Source: Tremella fuciformis (Eukaryota > Basidiomycota > Tremellomycetes > Tremellales > Tremellaceae). Taken from it: 64,000 nucleotides of DNA. The notes below the pieces were generated by a model. The model was not told the origin of the DNA. It did not search any database and saw nothing but the letters and a program-made list of their open reading frames with translations. Positions 10,608-21,112 of the stretch are shown piece after piece. The stretch covers positions 620,001-684,000 of the forward strand of contig CP136498.1 in NCBI GenBank assembly GCA_032768795.1, given 5' to 3'. Numbering within the stretch: the first letter of the stretch is position 1; each line of letters starts with the position of its first letter. A program made the position numbers and the translations under genes.

Positions 10608-10729
10608 CCAATTGTATTTTTCCGGCAATTTCCTCCATTTATCCCGCAACTTCTTTGAATGGGGCTCCTCATTTACCCCTGAAGTCCGTGCAACAGTCCC
10701 CTGATCGCATACATCTAGCCCGCAGCTCT
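10608..10729 (+). repeat. left inverted repeat of the GCGATC-rich unit
   Basis: Nearly matches the reverse complement of 12358-12480. Both contain TTTTTCCGGCAAT, TTTATCCCGCAACTTCTTT, GGGGCTCCTCAT and GATCGCATACATCTAGCCCG in the same order, with small substitutions between blocks. Confidence 0.82.
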
Positions 10730-12357
10730 TGCTATATAGCAGCGAGCGGTCTCTGCGTTGCAGCTAGTCCTCTCAGTGTACGCCAGAAGCACTCATCTGG
10801 CTGTTTGCCGGCCCAAAAAAAAGTTCAACCCTGTTTGCACCAACTTGAGTCATCATCTATCATTCAACGCTGAACCCTGACTTTGACTCAGATCAGAGCA
10901 GGATTGAGGCCGCAAAACTAGACATAAAAAACAGAGCACAGATGCAGTGTTGTGTTCACGCTCACTCTTCTTGCGCATAATGACTCACGACAAGAAGCCC
11001 ATAGCCCTGGCGATCGCAGGCGGTGTTGTGCCACAAGCACCTCGTTGAGGCCCAGGGCGTCCCCGGAAAACCTATGTTAATGGACCGACAAAGAGGCCCA
11101 ATGAGGTTTCTGATCCGCCGTCGGGGACTCCTCCCCTTCCCCTAAATGCTGTCACTCCCACCCAGCATTCTGGAACGTCCAGTGTCCCGCCTTCCTATCG
11201 GTCGCAAGCGACACGACAGTCGGACCCACCTTGGTCACCGTGTTCAGCGCGATCAGCCGGTATTCGAACTCGGGCTTTGATCGAGAAGCTTGCTCCAGCT
11301 TCTGAGCGAGTCATGTATGTGACACAGCCTCTGGTCAACAGCCCTGGGCTTGATCGCAAGCTACATGCGCTTCATGTCTCCCTGTACGATCGCCTGCATG
11401 AGACACCTTACATAGATCTATGTCTTGTGCGATCGCACTGCTTTGACCACTGGAATGCGATCACTAGGCGATTCACCCGCGAACACTTGATTCACACGCC
11501 CAATCACGCTGCTTAGAAGGTAGATTGACTGCGAGTGGACTCACTGATAGCCAAATGCGGGCAGACGTCCCTTGCAGCAATCTTTGGGCAGCTTTTTGGC
11601 TTGATCTTGATCGCCGTAACAGTGTGGTCCCCGGGAAGCCGCTTGAGACCACCATTCGTTCTCATCTGGTCTGTATGGGACGAGACCAAGATCGCGAGCC
11701 GCGTTGGGGAAATAGTGGTCGAGAACATGGCTTAGATCCTGTACTGCGCGGTGCTTCTCAACAAATGCCTGCAATGACGCGTCGTCCCGCCATATGGGGT
11801 CGAGGGGCTGATCGCCAGCCTGCCAGGCTTTCGCATTTTGGCCGCTCAGGGTACTGGGTACATGATGCGTCGCCACCAGCGACGCTGGTGGCTGCGAAGT
11901 TGCTCTTTGTCGCGGGGGCATCTCTGGTCTTGGCAAGATTGATGAAGATAGAGACGAGGCTATCTGAGAGGATGAGAAAGTGAGAGTACAAAGTCAAGCG
12001 GAATCGCGTGGGAACCTGGGCACGGACACCCCAAAGGTATTGACTACAGCGATCAGAGGTAAACAGTTGAATGACCATCTACGCGGCCAAACCTGAACTT
12101 GTCGAGCAGAGAACAGCTTCAAGAGCTCCAGGAGCATGCACCACCGTGCTGTAGCGATGCATTTGACAAATGTGAACCGGATTGACATCGAATCACAGAG
12201 TCATTAGAATAATCTGTTACCACCTCAGCGATCAACATCCTTTCTGGATTGCGATCAGGACTGAGAGCAGCGATTGAGCTCGAGCTCAAAGCGAGCAGCA
12301 TCACGGTGCATACAGGCTCCCAATCTGACGTCGGCAAAGCACGGGTTGAAGATTTGA

Positions 12358-12480
12358 GAGAGTTGCGGGCTAGATGTATGCGATCGAAGGTCTATTGTAC
12401 CAAGTTGAGGCCGATATGAGGAGCCCCACTGAAAGAAGTTGCGGGATAAATGGAAGAAATTGCCGGAAAAATTATACACG
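12358..12480 (-). repeat. right inverted repeat of the GCGATC-rich unit
   Basis: Reverse-complement partner of 10608-10729. It lies about 165 bp upstream of the PD-(D/E)XK-like gene. Confidence 0.82.
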
Positions 12481-12644
12481 CATAATGGATGTCGGTCTGT
12501 CCGAGATTCACGTGACTATGAGTAAGTGGCGGAAATGTCTTAATCCGCCCCCCCCCCCCCCTTTTCACGCATGGCCGGGACACGTAACTCGATGTCGATG
12601 TTGTATCGTTGTTGTTTCTCGACGCTCGACTCGAACCCCACATC

Positions 12645-14372
12645 ATGCCACGATCTGCATCGAGATCAGCGCTAGCGAGCGAGCGATCATCCGTTTCTAA
12701 ACGGAGCAAAAAGTCGATGACCTCCAATCTGAGTAATCGCGACGCCGGCGAGGTCGCTACGTTTCTGAGAATGATCGGCATCGTCGATCAGACATCTTCT
12801 GCCAATGGGAAGCAGCTGCAACAGCCGTGGCCGAACAGCCTTGCAGATGGTAGCACGCTGCTTGAGGTAGAGCCTGAAGACTACGACCAGGTGCTCGAGG
12901 ATCTCGGCAACACCTCAGTCAGTCCAGTCCCGTGTTGTCGTGTCGCACAGGGGAGTACGAGCTGATAGGGACCGACAGTCCATCGACATTGAGGCACCGA
13001 AAACCCAAGGTCAACGTGATCCACCGTACCCACTCGTCGCGTCGAGTGTCCGAGGTCATGCTCTCACCAACACGCAGAAGAGTTACTTGTACCTGTTGAC
13101 GTACCTCGTTCGTACATCCGACTCGCTCGAGATTGCGGCAGCGGAAGAAAGCAGCTTTCAAAACATGTTCCGCGAAGTGTTTGACATGATACTCCTTCTC
13201 GACAACAAGATATCCGTCGCATCGTGAGTCCCGCCCTCGGTTTCTCGTGACTCCATCGCTCGCTCGCTCGCTCGCTGACCCCGAACAGGACCAACAGTCC
13301 CGTCTGCGACGACGTGCTCAAAGCGTTCGAGTATCTCACCGCCGTCAAACCAGACATCATCGTCGGATTGACCCCGTCGAGAATCAACTTCAAAGGCGAC
13401 GACGACCCGGATCTGGCCGCGAAATACGAAGACTTGGAAGCATATCTCCTTGACCACCCCAAGATCCTGTACAATCTCAACATGCGCGAGTTTTTCAATC
13501 CCCCCCATGGTGTGACGTCCGATGCTGATGCCGTTTCTTTTCAGTCAGTTATGAACCGTATTTCCCCTATTTCCTCGGCGAGCTCAAGAGCCTCAAGGGC
13601 ATCCGAATCGAAGTCGAGAATCAGATCAAGTGCGGCATGTTCTACGCTTTGAATCTCTGGGTGCGACTGCGCGACAGCGCCAAGGCTGCCGACCCGCTGA
13701 GGTTTCAGACCGGACGCTCGGGCGAGTCGTTGCTCAAGGTATATGGCATCACCACCATTGGCGCCGAATGGTCAATGTGGATGATGAGCTACGATCCGTC
13801 GGCCAAGAAATTTGTGAGCATCCATCCCATCCCGTGCCAGACAGACAGGCAGGCGATGATCCTCACATTCCGAGCTCTACAGCAAATTCGATTACGGTAC
13901 CACCCGACAGCTGAGCGACGCGAAACGGCTGTTCATGCACATGGAGAGAATCAAGTCGGAAAGTGCCGAGAGGAATCGTCATGCTGCTCTGTGGCTCCAC
14001 TGCCTCGGCCGTCCAACGACCGGTGCCAAAGACATGACCAGCTCGACGTGGGGGAAAGACAGGGACAGGGACCGAGACGGTCGGGACGAGGACGAGGGCG
14101 ACGACGACGATCACGATCACGATCACGCGCCTGATCGCGCTCCTGGCAGGAAACGACGGGCCAGCGACTCTGAACGAAGGGGGAAACGAGGAGGCAACGA
14201 CGCGGCCGGGTCGTCTACTCGCACTCGCCACCTCGCTCTCCGCTCACGATCCACCATACCCAGCCCCAGTCCCAGCCCGCCGCCGGACGGGATGCGACTC
14301 GTGTCGGCCTGGCTGGCCAACGCATACGAACGAACCCTGGTTCCCGTTGACGTCGACGGCGCGGGATGGTAG
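12645..14372 (+). CDS. PD-(D/E)XK nuclease-like protein, multi-exon (fungal, DUF7924-like)
   Basis: The start is Met 12645 (MPRSASRSALASERSS, basic and Ser-rich). The structure between about 12850 and 13070 is unresolved. After that, exons join in frame across introns 13224-13288 (65 nt), 13510-13544 (35 nt, GTGTGA ... CTGAT ... TTTTCAG) and 13814-13874 (61 nt). The core reads KPDIIVG, then about 70 residues, then YFLGELKS followed by ENQIKCGMFYALNLW: the Asp and Glu-x-Lys spacing and the downstream helix of a PD-(D/E)XK fold. A WSMWMMSYD strand and a helix with FMHMERIKSE follow. The tail is low-complexity (Arg-Asp, then Asp-His runs). Such genes are abundant in fungi and often tied to mobile DNA; nuclease activity here is inferred. 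It abuts the right inverted repeat of the preceding unit. Confidence 0.6.
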
Positions 14373-14375
14373 CGG

Positions 14376-15467
14376 TTGATGCGTGGGCCCTGTCCTTGTC
14401 GGCAGCCATCGTTTGAGTTGCTCCTGATTGTGTTGCAGGCGTTGTATGATTATCCGCGCGTCATGCATGTTGACAGCCGCACTTGGCAAGTGACCGATAC
14501 TCTCTCCTTTCAGAGCCAGGACCAGAAACGGGATCCTATACGAGTACCCCAGATCAACAGAATGGGCACAGTCATCCACCCACATGGGCCAATGGACAGG
14601 ACCGCTCTCACGTCACGACGGACGCACGACCAATCGCAGCCATCATTCGATCCCCACAAAAGCCTGATTGCCCCGGTACGATTCCCGCTTGCTGACGCTG
14701 ACGCGGAGTCCCAGTCCCTAACGCGGGACTACAAGTGCGTGATTGCGCTTGCGCTTGGGGCGAGTTTGCTGCTGTGCCGAGACGAGACGCTCACGCTCAT
14801 CGAAGAAGGGTTACATGGTCTTGCAAGATGCCCCGCGGCATGCCCTTGGCCCATCGACCCTTCGACCGCTGGCCGGGTTTCACCAACCGACATGACGCGT
14901 GTGTGCTCGCTCCGCCCCTTCTGTCATGCTGCAGACGTACCGCCCGCCATTAACAAACCGACGGTGGGCCAAACGTATCCCTTGTTCGCCGGCATCTGCG
15001 AGTTTGTCGAGAGCGTCGAGATATTCACCTTTGAGCAGGTGTTGGATGAATGGAAAGATCATCCTCTTCTGTACCTCAAGCGTCATCTGAGCCACGGAGA
15101 GCAATCGCTGCCTTGGCCACTCCCATCATCGGCGACCGCGCCAAAGAGAAGTCGACCTCGATGGCAATGGCCATTGGCGCCAGTGTGCCCATTTATACGG
15201 TACGCGAAGCTCCGCTCACCCGGTGCTGTGCACGAAATCTACATGGCGACGCGTTCAATCACCCGCGGCAAGCAAAGCATTGGGTCTGCCAATCCTAGTT
15301 GCCTCTGCAATGCCACCAGCGCAGGATGGCCGATCACACCAATATCGATGGAGACGGCAGTCAAGACGTCGTGGCATATCAATATCTACATTTGGCCTGG
15401 ATTGGGAGATCTGGCGGCATCAATGGCGGTCAATCAGAGTTGTAGTGACGGGGGATGGCACAGCTGA
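14376..15467 (+). CDS. long open frame (363 codons), hypothetical
   Basis: An uninterrupted frame from Met 14376 to a stop at 15465-15467 with no recognised domain. Parts look like real protein (PLFAGICEFVESVEIFTFEQVLDEW, split here as a helical stretch near residue 205-230), but composition is irregular and other frames are also fairly open. It could be an exon of a spliced gene or a chance frame in GC-rich DNA. It begins only 3 bp after the stop of the PD-(D/E)XK gene, which argues against a normal independent fungal gene with its own promoter. Confidence 0.25.
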   Translation: MMRGPCPCRQPSFELLLIVLQALYDYPRVMHVDSRTWQVTDTLSFQSQDQKRDPIRVPQINRMGTVIHPHGPMDRTALTSRRTHDQSQPSFDPHKSLIAPVRFPLADADAESQSLTRDYKCVIALALGASLLLCRDETLTLIEEGLHGLARCPAACPWPIDPSTAGRVSPTDMTRVCSLRPFCHAADVPPAINKPTVGQTYPLFAGICEFVESVEIFTFEQVLDEWKDHPLLYLKRHLSHGEQSLPWPLPSSATAPKRSRPRWQWPLAPVCPFIRYAKLRSPGAVHEIYMATRSITRGKQSIGSANPSCLCNATSAGWPITPISMETAVKTSWHINIYIWPGLGDLAASMAVNQSCSDGGWHS

Positions 15468-15874
15468 TTCTGTTGTGGGAACCGATAATGGCCCCGGGCA
15501 CTGCCAGCCTTTACATTAATTGTCAGGATCGTGCCAGACACCCGACCTGACCAACGAACGGAATCCAACGGAACTCAATCAAAATACATGTGATATCGAC
15601 AATTTCCAATTGGAATGACCAATGCTCGGTGATCTCTACCTAGGCAACATTTGAGACCCTCTATCACCATCGCTATCAGAACGTTCGAGAACAAGGTATG
15701 ATAAGACAACCTTAGTAACCAACGGGTGACATGCCCTGGAACACAGAAGGAGCGACATGGCATTCCTGGCACACAAAGATAACCGACGCCGTTCATGATA
15801 ATAGAATTCAGCCTCAAGAAAGATAGACGGGAAGAAGATCTCGGAGGCGAGTAGAACGCGATGGAATCAAACAG
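15468..15874. other. no gene seen
   Basis: AT-richer than its surroundings, with only short frames. It ends at the boundary of the LTR relic that begins at 15875. Confidence 0.5.
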
Positions 15875-16290
15875 TGTTACGACTCGAGCCCGGCGGCCTT
15901 GATGTCCGGCAACAAGTAGACAGCGGTGGTCGTAATCGGCAAGCTTGGGTTGTACTTGGGCGGACTTTGTACAACCACTAGACCTGTGACTTGATCGACG
16001 GCGAAGGGTGGTGAACCCTCCACGGAGATAGAGCGTTGTGGATGGTTGTGTCAAAGTGTCCACGGAGATAGAGCGTCGTGGAGCGTTGGTGTCGAAGTGC
16101 TCGAAGGATCCCACGGAGAAAGGCGTCATGGCGAGCAAAGGTAGCGGAGCGAGCAACGAGGGCAAAGTCAAGTGCAAGGCTCTAGGACTAGGGTGTAACT
16201 TATGACTGTCTAGTTCGATAGAATTGATCCTTGGGAAAAAGGATCTTTGGGGCTGGACGTGCCGCCTTATATATGCCTCAGACCCGTTCA
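15875..16290 (-). repeat. diverged LTR relic, same family as the solo LTR at 37367-38031
   Basis: The reverse complement ends GGGCTCGAGTCGTAACA like the 37367-38031 LTR (GGGTTCGAGTCGTAACA). It shares a TATATA box (about 16271), a CAAGGATCAAT block, CGCTCGC-rich tracts, TCTCCGTGGGATCCTTCGAGCA and the CCGGACATCAAGGCCGCCGG end. A GCTCTATCTCCGTGGA unit is duplicated internally. The upstream (U3) half is missing or too diverged to define, so this is a 5'-truncated relic. Confidence 0.72.
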
Positions 16291-16859
16291 AGTTCTGGCG
16301 TTCACGTAGTAATTGTCACGCCTGATGGGTGTTGCCCCAAAGGGGTGCCGCGGTACTTGGAAAAGTACTGATAGGGCTAGTCTCTGGCTCGTAAAGCAAG
16401 ATGAAGTCCTGTGGTACTGAGGGAATGAGGGGGCCAGTGAGTCATGCGCTCTCCTCCACTCTTCATCTCCGTGGACAAGTACCTTGTCGGCTGTTTTCGC
16501 TTCGACGCTCCTCTCGCATTCTCTCGGCAACGAGTCCAACGCCATGCTTCTCGCAAACTGCCGCATCAACGCTGACACACCAGGTTTCATCCTGACACGG
16601 GGCTTGACACTCAGTGCAAAGACAGGGCTGAGTCGAAGTCGCATCTCGAGGTGAGCCCTTTGTGGCCCGGCCGCAGCATGTTTGCTCCCTACGATGGTCA
16701 ATGAACGCCCATCTTGTCACGATAATGGACCCCTCTTTCAACCGAAGCTCATGGGGGCGCTAAGGTTCAGACGTTCCGTCGACTGCACGGAATGCGCGAT
16801 GCTGATTCGAGTCTGTGTAGCCTCTTCCGTTATCAGGTGGCCACGACTGACATTCAGTC

Positions 16860-17325
16860 AAGCATGCTGTCTATCTCCTTTGGGGTCGTCACTTTCCCGT
16901 TGATTCATCGAAACGAGCTGGTCCTCTCTCCCTCACGCACGGCCGGAACATTGCGCAGAGACCATCTGCTCTGTTTGTGGTCGACCCTTGCGACCACGCT
17001 GATCAGTCGCTTCCGCATCTCAAGCGCTCCGGGAAGATTGACAGCCCTCGACACACGACACATTCTGCCAAGAAGGTAAGCTGCCGGCCGCGAGACACAC
17101 CAAGCTCACGTCAAGCTGCCTTCAATGCTCACCCGACTGTTCGCCTAGCTCGTATCATCTGGCCAGGGACTCAAGCAGCTGCGACTCTCGCGAATAGTCC
17201 CTCCCGCGGGTCACCAGAAGCCAGGAAACTGCACGGAGAGGTGAGACTAAACAAGTTCTGGCGAGCATGGGCTAATGAAGTTCAGGCCGTCCGACGAAAG
17301 AGGCGAACAGTTGCGTCCTAGATGA
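16860..17325 (+). CDS. 3' end of a spliced gene, unknown product
   Basis: Three segments join in one frame across well-formed introns at 17076-17148 (GTAAGC ... GCCTAG, 73 nt) and 17241-17285 (GTGAGA ... CTAATG ... TTCAG, 45 nt), ending at TGA 17323-17325. Readable stretches include KRAGPLSLTHGRNIAQRPSA and VVDPCDHADQSLPHLKRSGK. Upstream exons on the same strand are likely (for example an open stretch before a GTGAGC site near 16651) but I cannot chain them. No domain is recognised with any confidence. Confidence 0.33.
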
Positions 17326-18359
17326 ACCCGTGGGCTAGACTGAGCCATGTAAGGGAGCTGACAAGAAAAGTAATCAAAGCCCAACATTGGCCAGCGGCGA
17401 AGCATGAACAGCCGACCGGACGATATCAACGACACCTTCGCCGCAACACGTGTGGTGCATTAACCTTCCAGGAGATTCAAGGCTGACCTCAGGAACCCTC
17501 TTCGCGACCTCCAGCGCTGGCTTCGCCACAGCCAATCGTACCGCATCACGCCCGAACGTGGATGCTCAGGGTGGTAGTAGGCGGACATCGCGGAGGGTGG
17601 CGCAACCAGGCCGGAAGGTCCAGCGATGCGGGTGTCGATGCAGAGAGTATCTGAAGAAGGTGAGAGTCTGATTCTGCGGACTGGACATTGATCTAAGGTG
17701 ACACATCAGGATTTTGCCTTCCTAGGCCCACCATGTGGCACCGAAACCCGCTACAAGGATCAATTGGGTCATGCAGCCCCTGTGACGCTCGTTACTGGAC
17801 CGAATTTGGTGAGCTTTTTTGTGCACTGGTGGTAGTAGCTGACCCGCTCGTTCGTCGCGCCGTTATGCTCGGCATGATGGCAAGGGCAGACCATCAGAGA
17901 GCGCTAGACTTGTCTGATCAGCACACGCGCCGATTGTTGCACTCGAGACGATCGATTTTCGCCGGCTTCCATGGTCGCACGTGCTCATTGATCACCTCAC
18001 AATATCAATGAGCGCGCTGGGACATTACCGTGCACCCGGGAACAGACGGATACGCGGCATGAGCTCGGAGACGTCAAGCCGAGGTCATACGCTGGTGAGC
18101 TCGTCCGCCTCTTGAGATATGCTGCAACCGACGACTAGGCACCTCACCTCTTCGGGCGTATAGCTACTACGAAACCATTGACTTGCTGTCCTACGGTCTT
18201 TGAGCAGTCTCGTCCCCTCTCATCAACATCTGCGGGACGTCCACAACGACGTGGTTGAGAACGTCATGAGGACGCAGCTTGCCGCCGCTCCTGCCATCCA
18301 CGCAAGCGCTATTCGGGCTCTTACTCGGACTCGGATTTGCGACGACGGCCAAATTTGAC
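17326..18359. other. no supported gene
   Basis: Short frames and several GTGAG/CAG pairs on the plus strand that could be splice sites, but no chain of exons or domain I can defend. Confidence 0.4.
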
Positions 18360-18773
18360 CGGCCACGGCAAAGATTCTTTCCGCGGGCGACCTGCAATGC
18401 CGTCTCGACGCATCTGCCACCCTGTCCGAAGAAGGGGGAACTCTGAACACCGTGAGGGACACCTCCAACTCAGATCTCCCCCTTGTAACTCATCTTCTCA
18501 TCGTTGTATACTTTCCTCCACAGCCCTCCACGGTCCCTCTCGCGTAGTCATCCGTGGACATCCATACATTCCCCCAATCTCCGCCGCACAGTTCTGTGAA
18601 GGTCTCTGCAAACTGACGTGCTAACGCTTTAGTTGAACACCCAAACCCCGGCAGTCCGGGCAAAGATCGCTGCTGCCGAGCAGAAGGCCCAGCTGCTCGA
18701 GTACTCCACCTCGTGAGCATCTTCTTCCGATTCCATGCTTGAGCTGAGGTCCAGGTTGAGCGACAAGAACTAG
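18360..18773 (+). CDS. 3' end of a spliced gene, unknown product
   Basis: The exon ending at 18451 (reading LDASATLSEEGGTLNT) can join across 18452-18632 to LNTQTPAVRAKIAAAEQKAQ (18633-18712). A 36-nt intron (18713-18748, GTGAGC ... GAGCTGAG) then leads to a short last exon with stop 18771-18773. The frame holds throughout and the middle exon looks like a charged helix. The 181-nt first intron is long for this window, and the 5' part of the gene is not found. No recognised domain. Confidence 0.3.
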
Positions 18774-19319
18774 ACATTCACTGCACCCGTGTCGAGCAAG
18801 CACGGGTGGGAGGCGATCTCTGCAGTCGGACAGCGCAGTAGCTCGAGCCGTAAGGGACATGGAGAGTATCCCCCGGTATTACGATCGCGCAAGCTGCTCG
18901 AGATCGCGTGGCTTAACAGTCTTGAGGGTTTCCAGAGATGACCATTGGGGCGCGACCGCTCGTTCTGTACCTCTTCGGAACATTGCGCCTCGCCCTTCAT
19001 CCCGGCTCCACCAGATCTCATCGAATCACGGGTCGGCCCTTCACCCCGACCTTCCAACCGGACGACCGGGGAATCGTTCTCGTTGGCGCACATGATACGG
19101 TGCATGTGCTCAAGGGGGAGCCATCGATCTTCGAGCGCAGCGGCTTTTGCGGCATCACCCCTCGGCACAGTGAATAGGCAAACGGAAAGCTCCGCTCGAT
19201 ACAGGAACTCAGCTTTCGATGCAAGTTCATCCGCCACGTACCCGTTGAGATGGTTATCAGCATGCGGACCATCGCCATGCGGTACGATATGCTCGCCGAC
19301 GTTCTTCTGTGCATGCGTA
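18770..19319 (-). CDS. probable internal exon of an unknown minus-strand gene
   Basis: A minus-strand frame opens just after a CTGAC ... CCAAG splice acceptor (exon start about 19319) and stays open for about 180 codons. It begins HAQKNVGEHIVPHGDG and continues through YVADELASKAEFLYRAELS. No in-frame ATG lies near its start, so it reads like an internal or last exon. The opposite strand is also open (plus 18938-19177), so the call is weak. No domain is recognised. Confidence 0.22.
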
Positions 19320-21112
19320 TGCCTTGGTCAGCAAAAAGCAAAGGTGGATGCTAGCCGTCGCGCCCGAGCGTCAACTCGGGCCCAATCGTCAACTCGGGCC
19401 CAATCGTCCTTCGTATCCCGTGGGCCAAGACGAGATGAGCAAGTACGGAGGATGCTCCATACCTCCCCACCCCCATGCCACCCAGCGACAAGCACGAGAG
19501 ATCCTGCGGGTACTGCGGCGCTTCCTGAAATCCATCGGCAGAGGGTGTCCGCCTCCCCCGGCTACTTAACGGGCGCGCGAGTATCTACCTCGTCTCCCCA
19601 CGAAGGTAAAGGCGAAGAAACGAAGGCTCTTGGCTGTCTGAGTTAACGAGATTGGTGAGACGAGCCTTTGCTGAGGGCGATTGGCGGGCAGCGAAGTCGG
19701 GCGTCCGATATCGCATACCGCGTTCATGCAGAGGATCGATGTCGGGGTGAGGCGCGACTTGTGCTGGTAGCGGGATCGCACCAAGGGTGAGCTTCGACTT
19801 GCTTACAGGGTGGGGCGGATTGAGAGCTGACGGGCAGATAATGCGTGCAGGAGGAGAACCACACTTGCAGCTCGTCAAACGAACGTCCGGCTATCCGCGG
19901 CGTTTGGGCGACTCCATTGATCTCACCCAGCTGGCGGCTTTGGCAGCTCGGACTTTCACCTTTTGCTCGCCCGTCGGGCCGACAAGCTGCTCGCCCGCAT
20001 CCAGAGTCTTTGAGACGGCCGTTGAATGATCGATTGCAGCAGTTCATGCTCGCGGACCCTGGTGCGCGGCTCGTAAGCTGATTATCCCGTACCCTGTGGA
20101 TATTGCCGAACGTCAGGCCCACGTTCTTTGCGGCTTAAAGAGGAATCGTACCATCGGGCGACGCGACCTTGGCTCGAACGGTTCTTGCTTTGGCCTTGCC
20201 AGACGACAGGTCCTAATCAATTTGGCGGGAGACTCCCACAAATCCACCGGAGTCAAGGCAAACTCCAACAGACGAAGAGACGACGGGGACCGGGAGGACC
20301 AAGGCGAGATCCATGACTCCATTGGCCGCCGATATTGCACACACCGAGCGTTCAGTAGAGGGAGGAACCGAAAGCTCTGTGCGCCGAGAGCTCGCACGTA
20401 AGGCCTCTCGTCTCGTGCCGCTTTCACATCACCATCTCCTCCCGAGACTCGCGACTGGCCAAGCCGCTCACGGCCGACATATCTGCAACCCAAACGGCCA
20501 AAATCAACACGGCATTGAAATAATGAGTTTCCGCTTCAAGCTAGGGTGGGCGTTGGCCAATCATCACCAGGCCAATTCGTGCCCCACCGGCGCGCTTGAT
20601 CAGCGCCGCTGTGCGCCATCGCCACTCGCGGGCATTCGTCTGTTTACAGACTACGCTGTCGGGCTCGGTGGAAGGATATCACGAGAGGGTGTTGTGGGAT
20701 CCTGCCAGGTGTATTCAGTGTCGTACGTTCAAGGCCCAAAAGCTCGACTTTAATCCAAGGACGGACTGGGATCGTCTACGACGATGAGGCGAGGAGGAGC
20801 CATTCGATGAGGAATGCATCGGCGAGGCTGGGGCGAGCTTTGGACGACTGCACGCTTACAACACAGAGTTGTAGCAAGAGCGAGTATGACGCGAGGGGAA
20901 CGCGGAACGAGTGGCATCGGGGTACCGAGTCGCGCTGACGACGAGTCCCAAGCTGAAGTTCAGCATGACCAAGACAGTGAAGACGAAGACGACTATATAA
21001 CGGTCCATACGTGCACGCATAAACGTCCGTACTGTACTCGTACATACGATGGCATTCTCGGCCGGAGGCAGTGCTGGCGGCACTTTCGCTGTGTCTGAGG
21101 AATGTTTACGCG
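19320..21112. other. unresolved, no supported gene
   Basis: Many overlapping short frames on both strands. Notable items are a direct duplication of CGTCAACTCGGGCCCAAT at about 19372-19407 and a Cys-x2-Cys segment near 20708 (DPARCIQCRTFKAQK) on the plus strand. I cannot chain exons or name a product. Confidence 0.35.

Larger units (their letters stand above)
10597..12491. mobile_element. inverted-repeat-bounded unit (~1.9 kb), probable DNA transposon, dense in GCGATC motifs
   Basis: The ends are inverted copies of about 120 bp: left ATTTTTCCGGCAATTTC ... GATCGCATACATCTAGCC (10616-10729), and its reverse complement at 12358-12472. An 11-bp direct repeat CATAATGGATG lies exactly 8 bp outside each conserved core (10597-10607, 12481-12491). 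Inside, GCGATC/GATCGC occurs about 16 times where about one is expected by chance, mostly GATCGC in the left part and GCGATC in the right. Long inverted ends plus clustered oriented short motifs resemble the subterminal repeats bound by hAT- and KDZ-type transposases. The interior has only short, unrecognised frames (for example minus 11541-11936 and plus 11525-11983), so it may be non-autonomous or too decayed to read. Confidence 0.55.

Noticed and set aside
13257..13276. (GCTC)n run as a functional repeat
   Set aside because: It lies in a 65-nt intron of the PD-(D/E)XK gene and looks like simple slippage.
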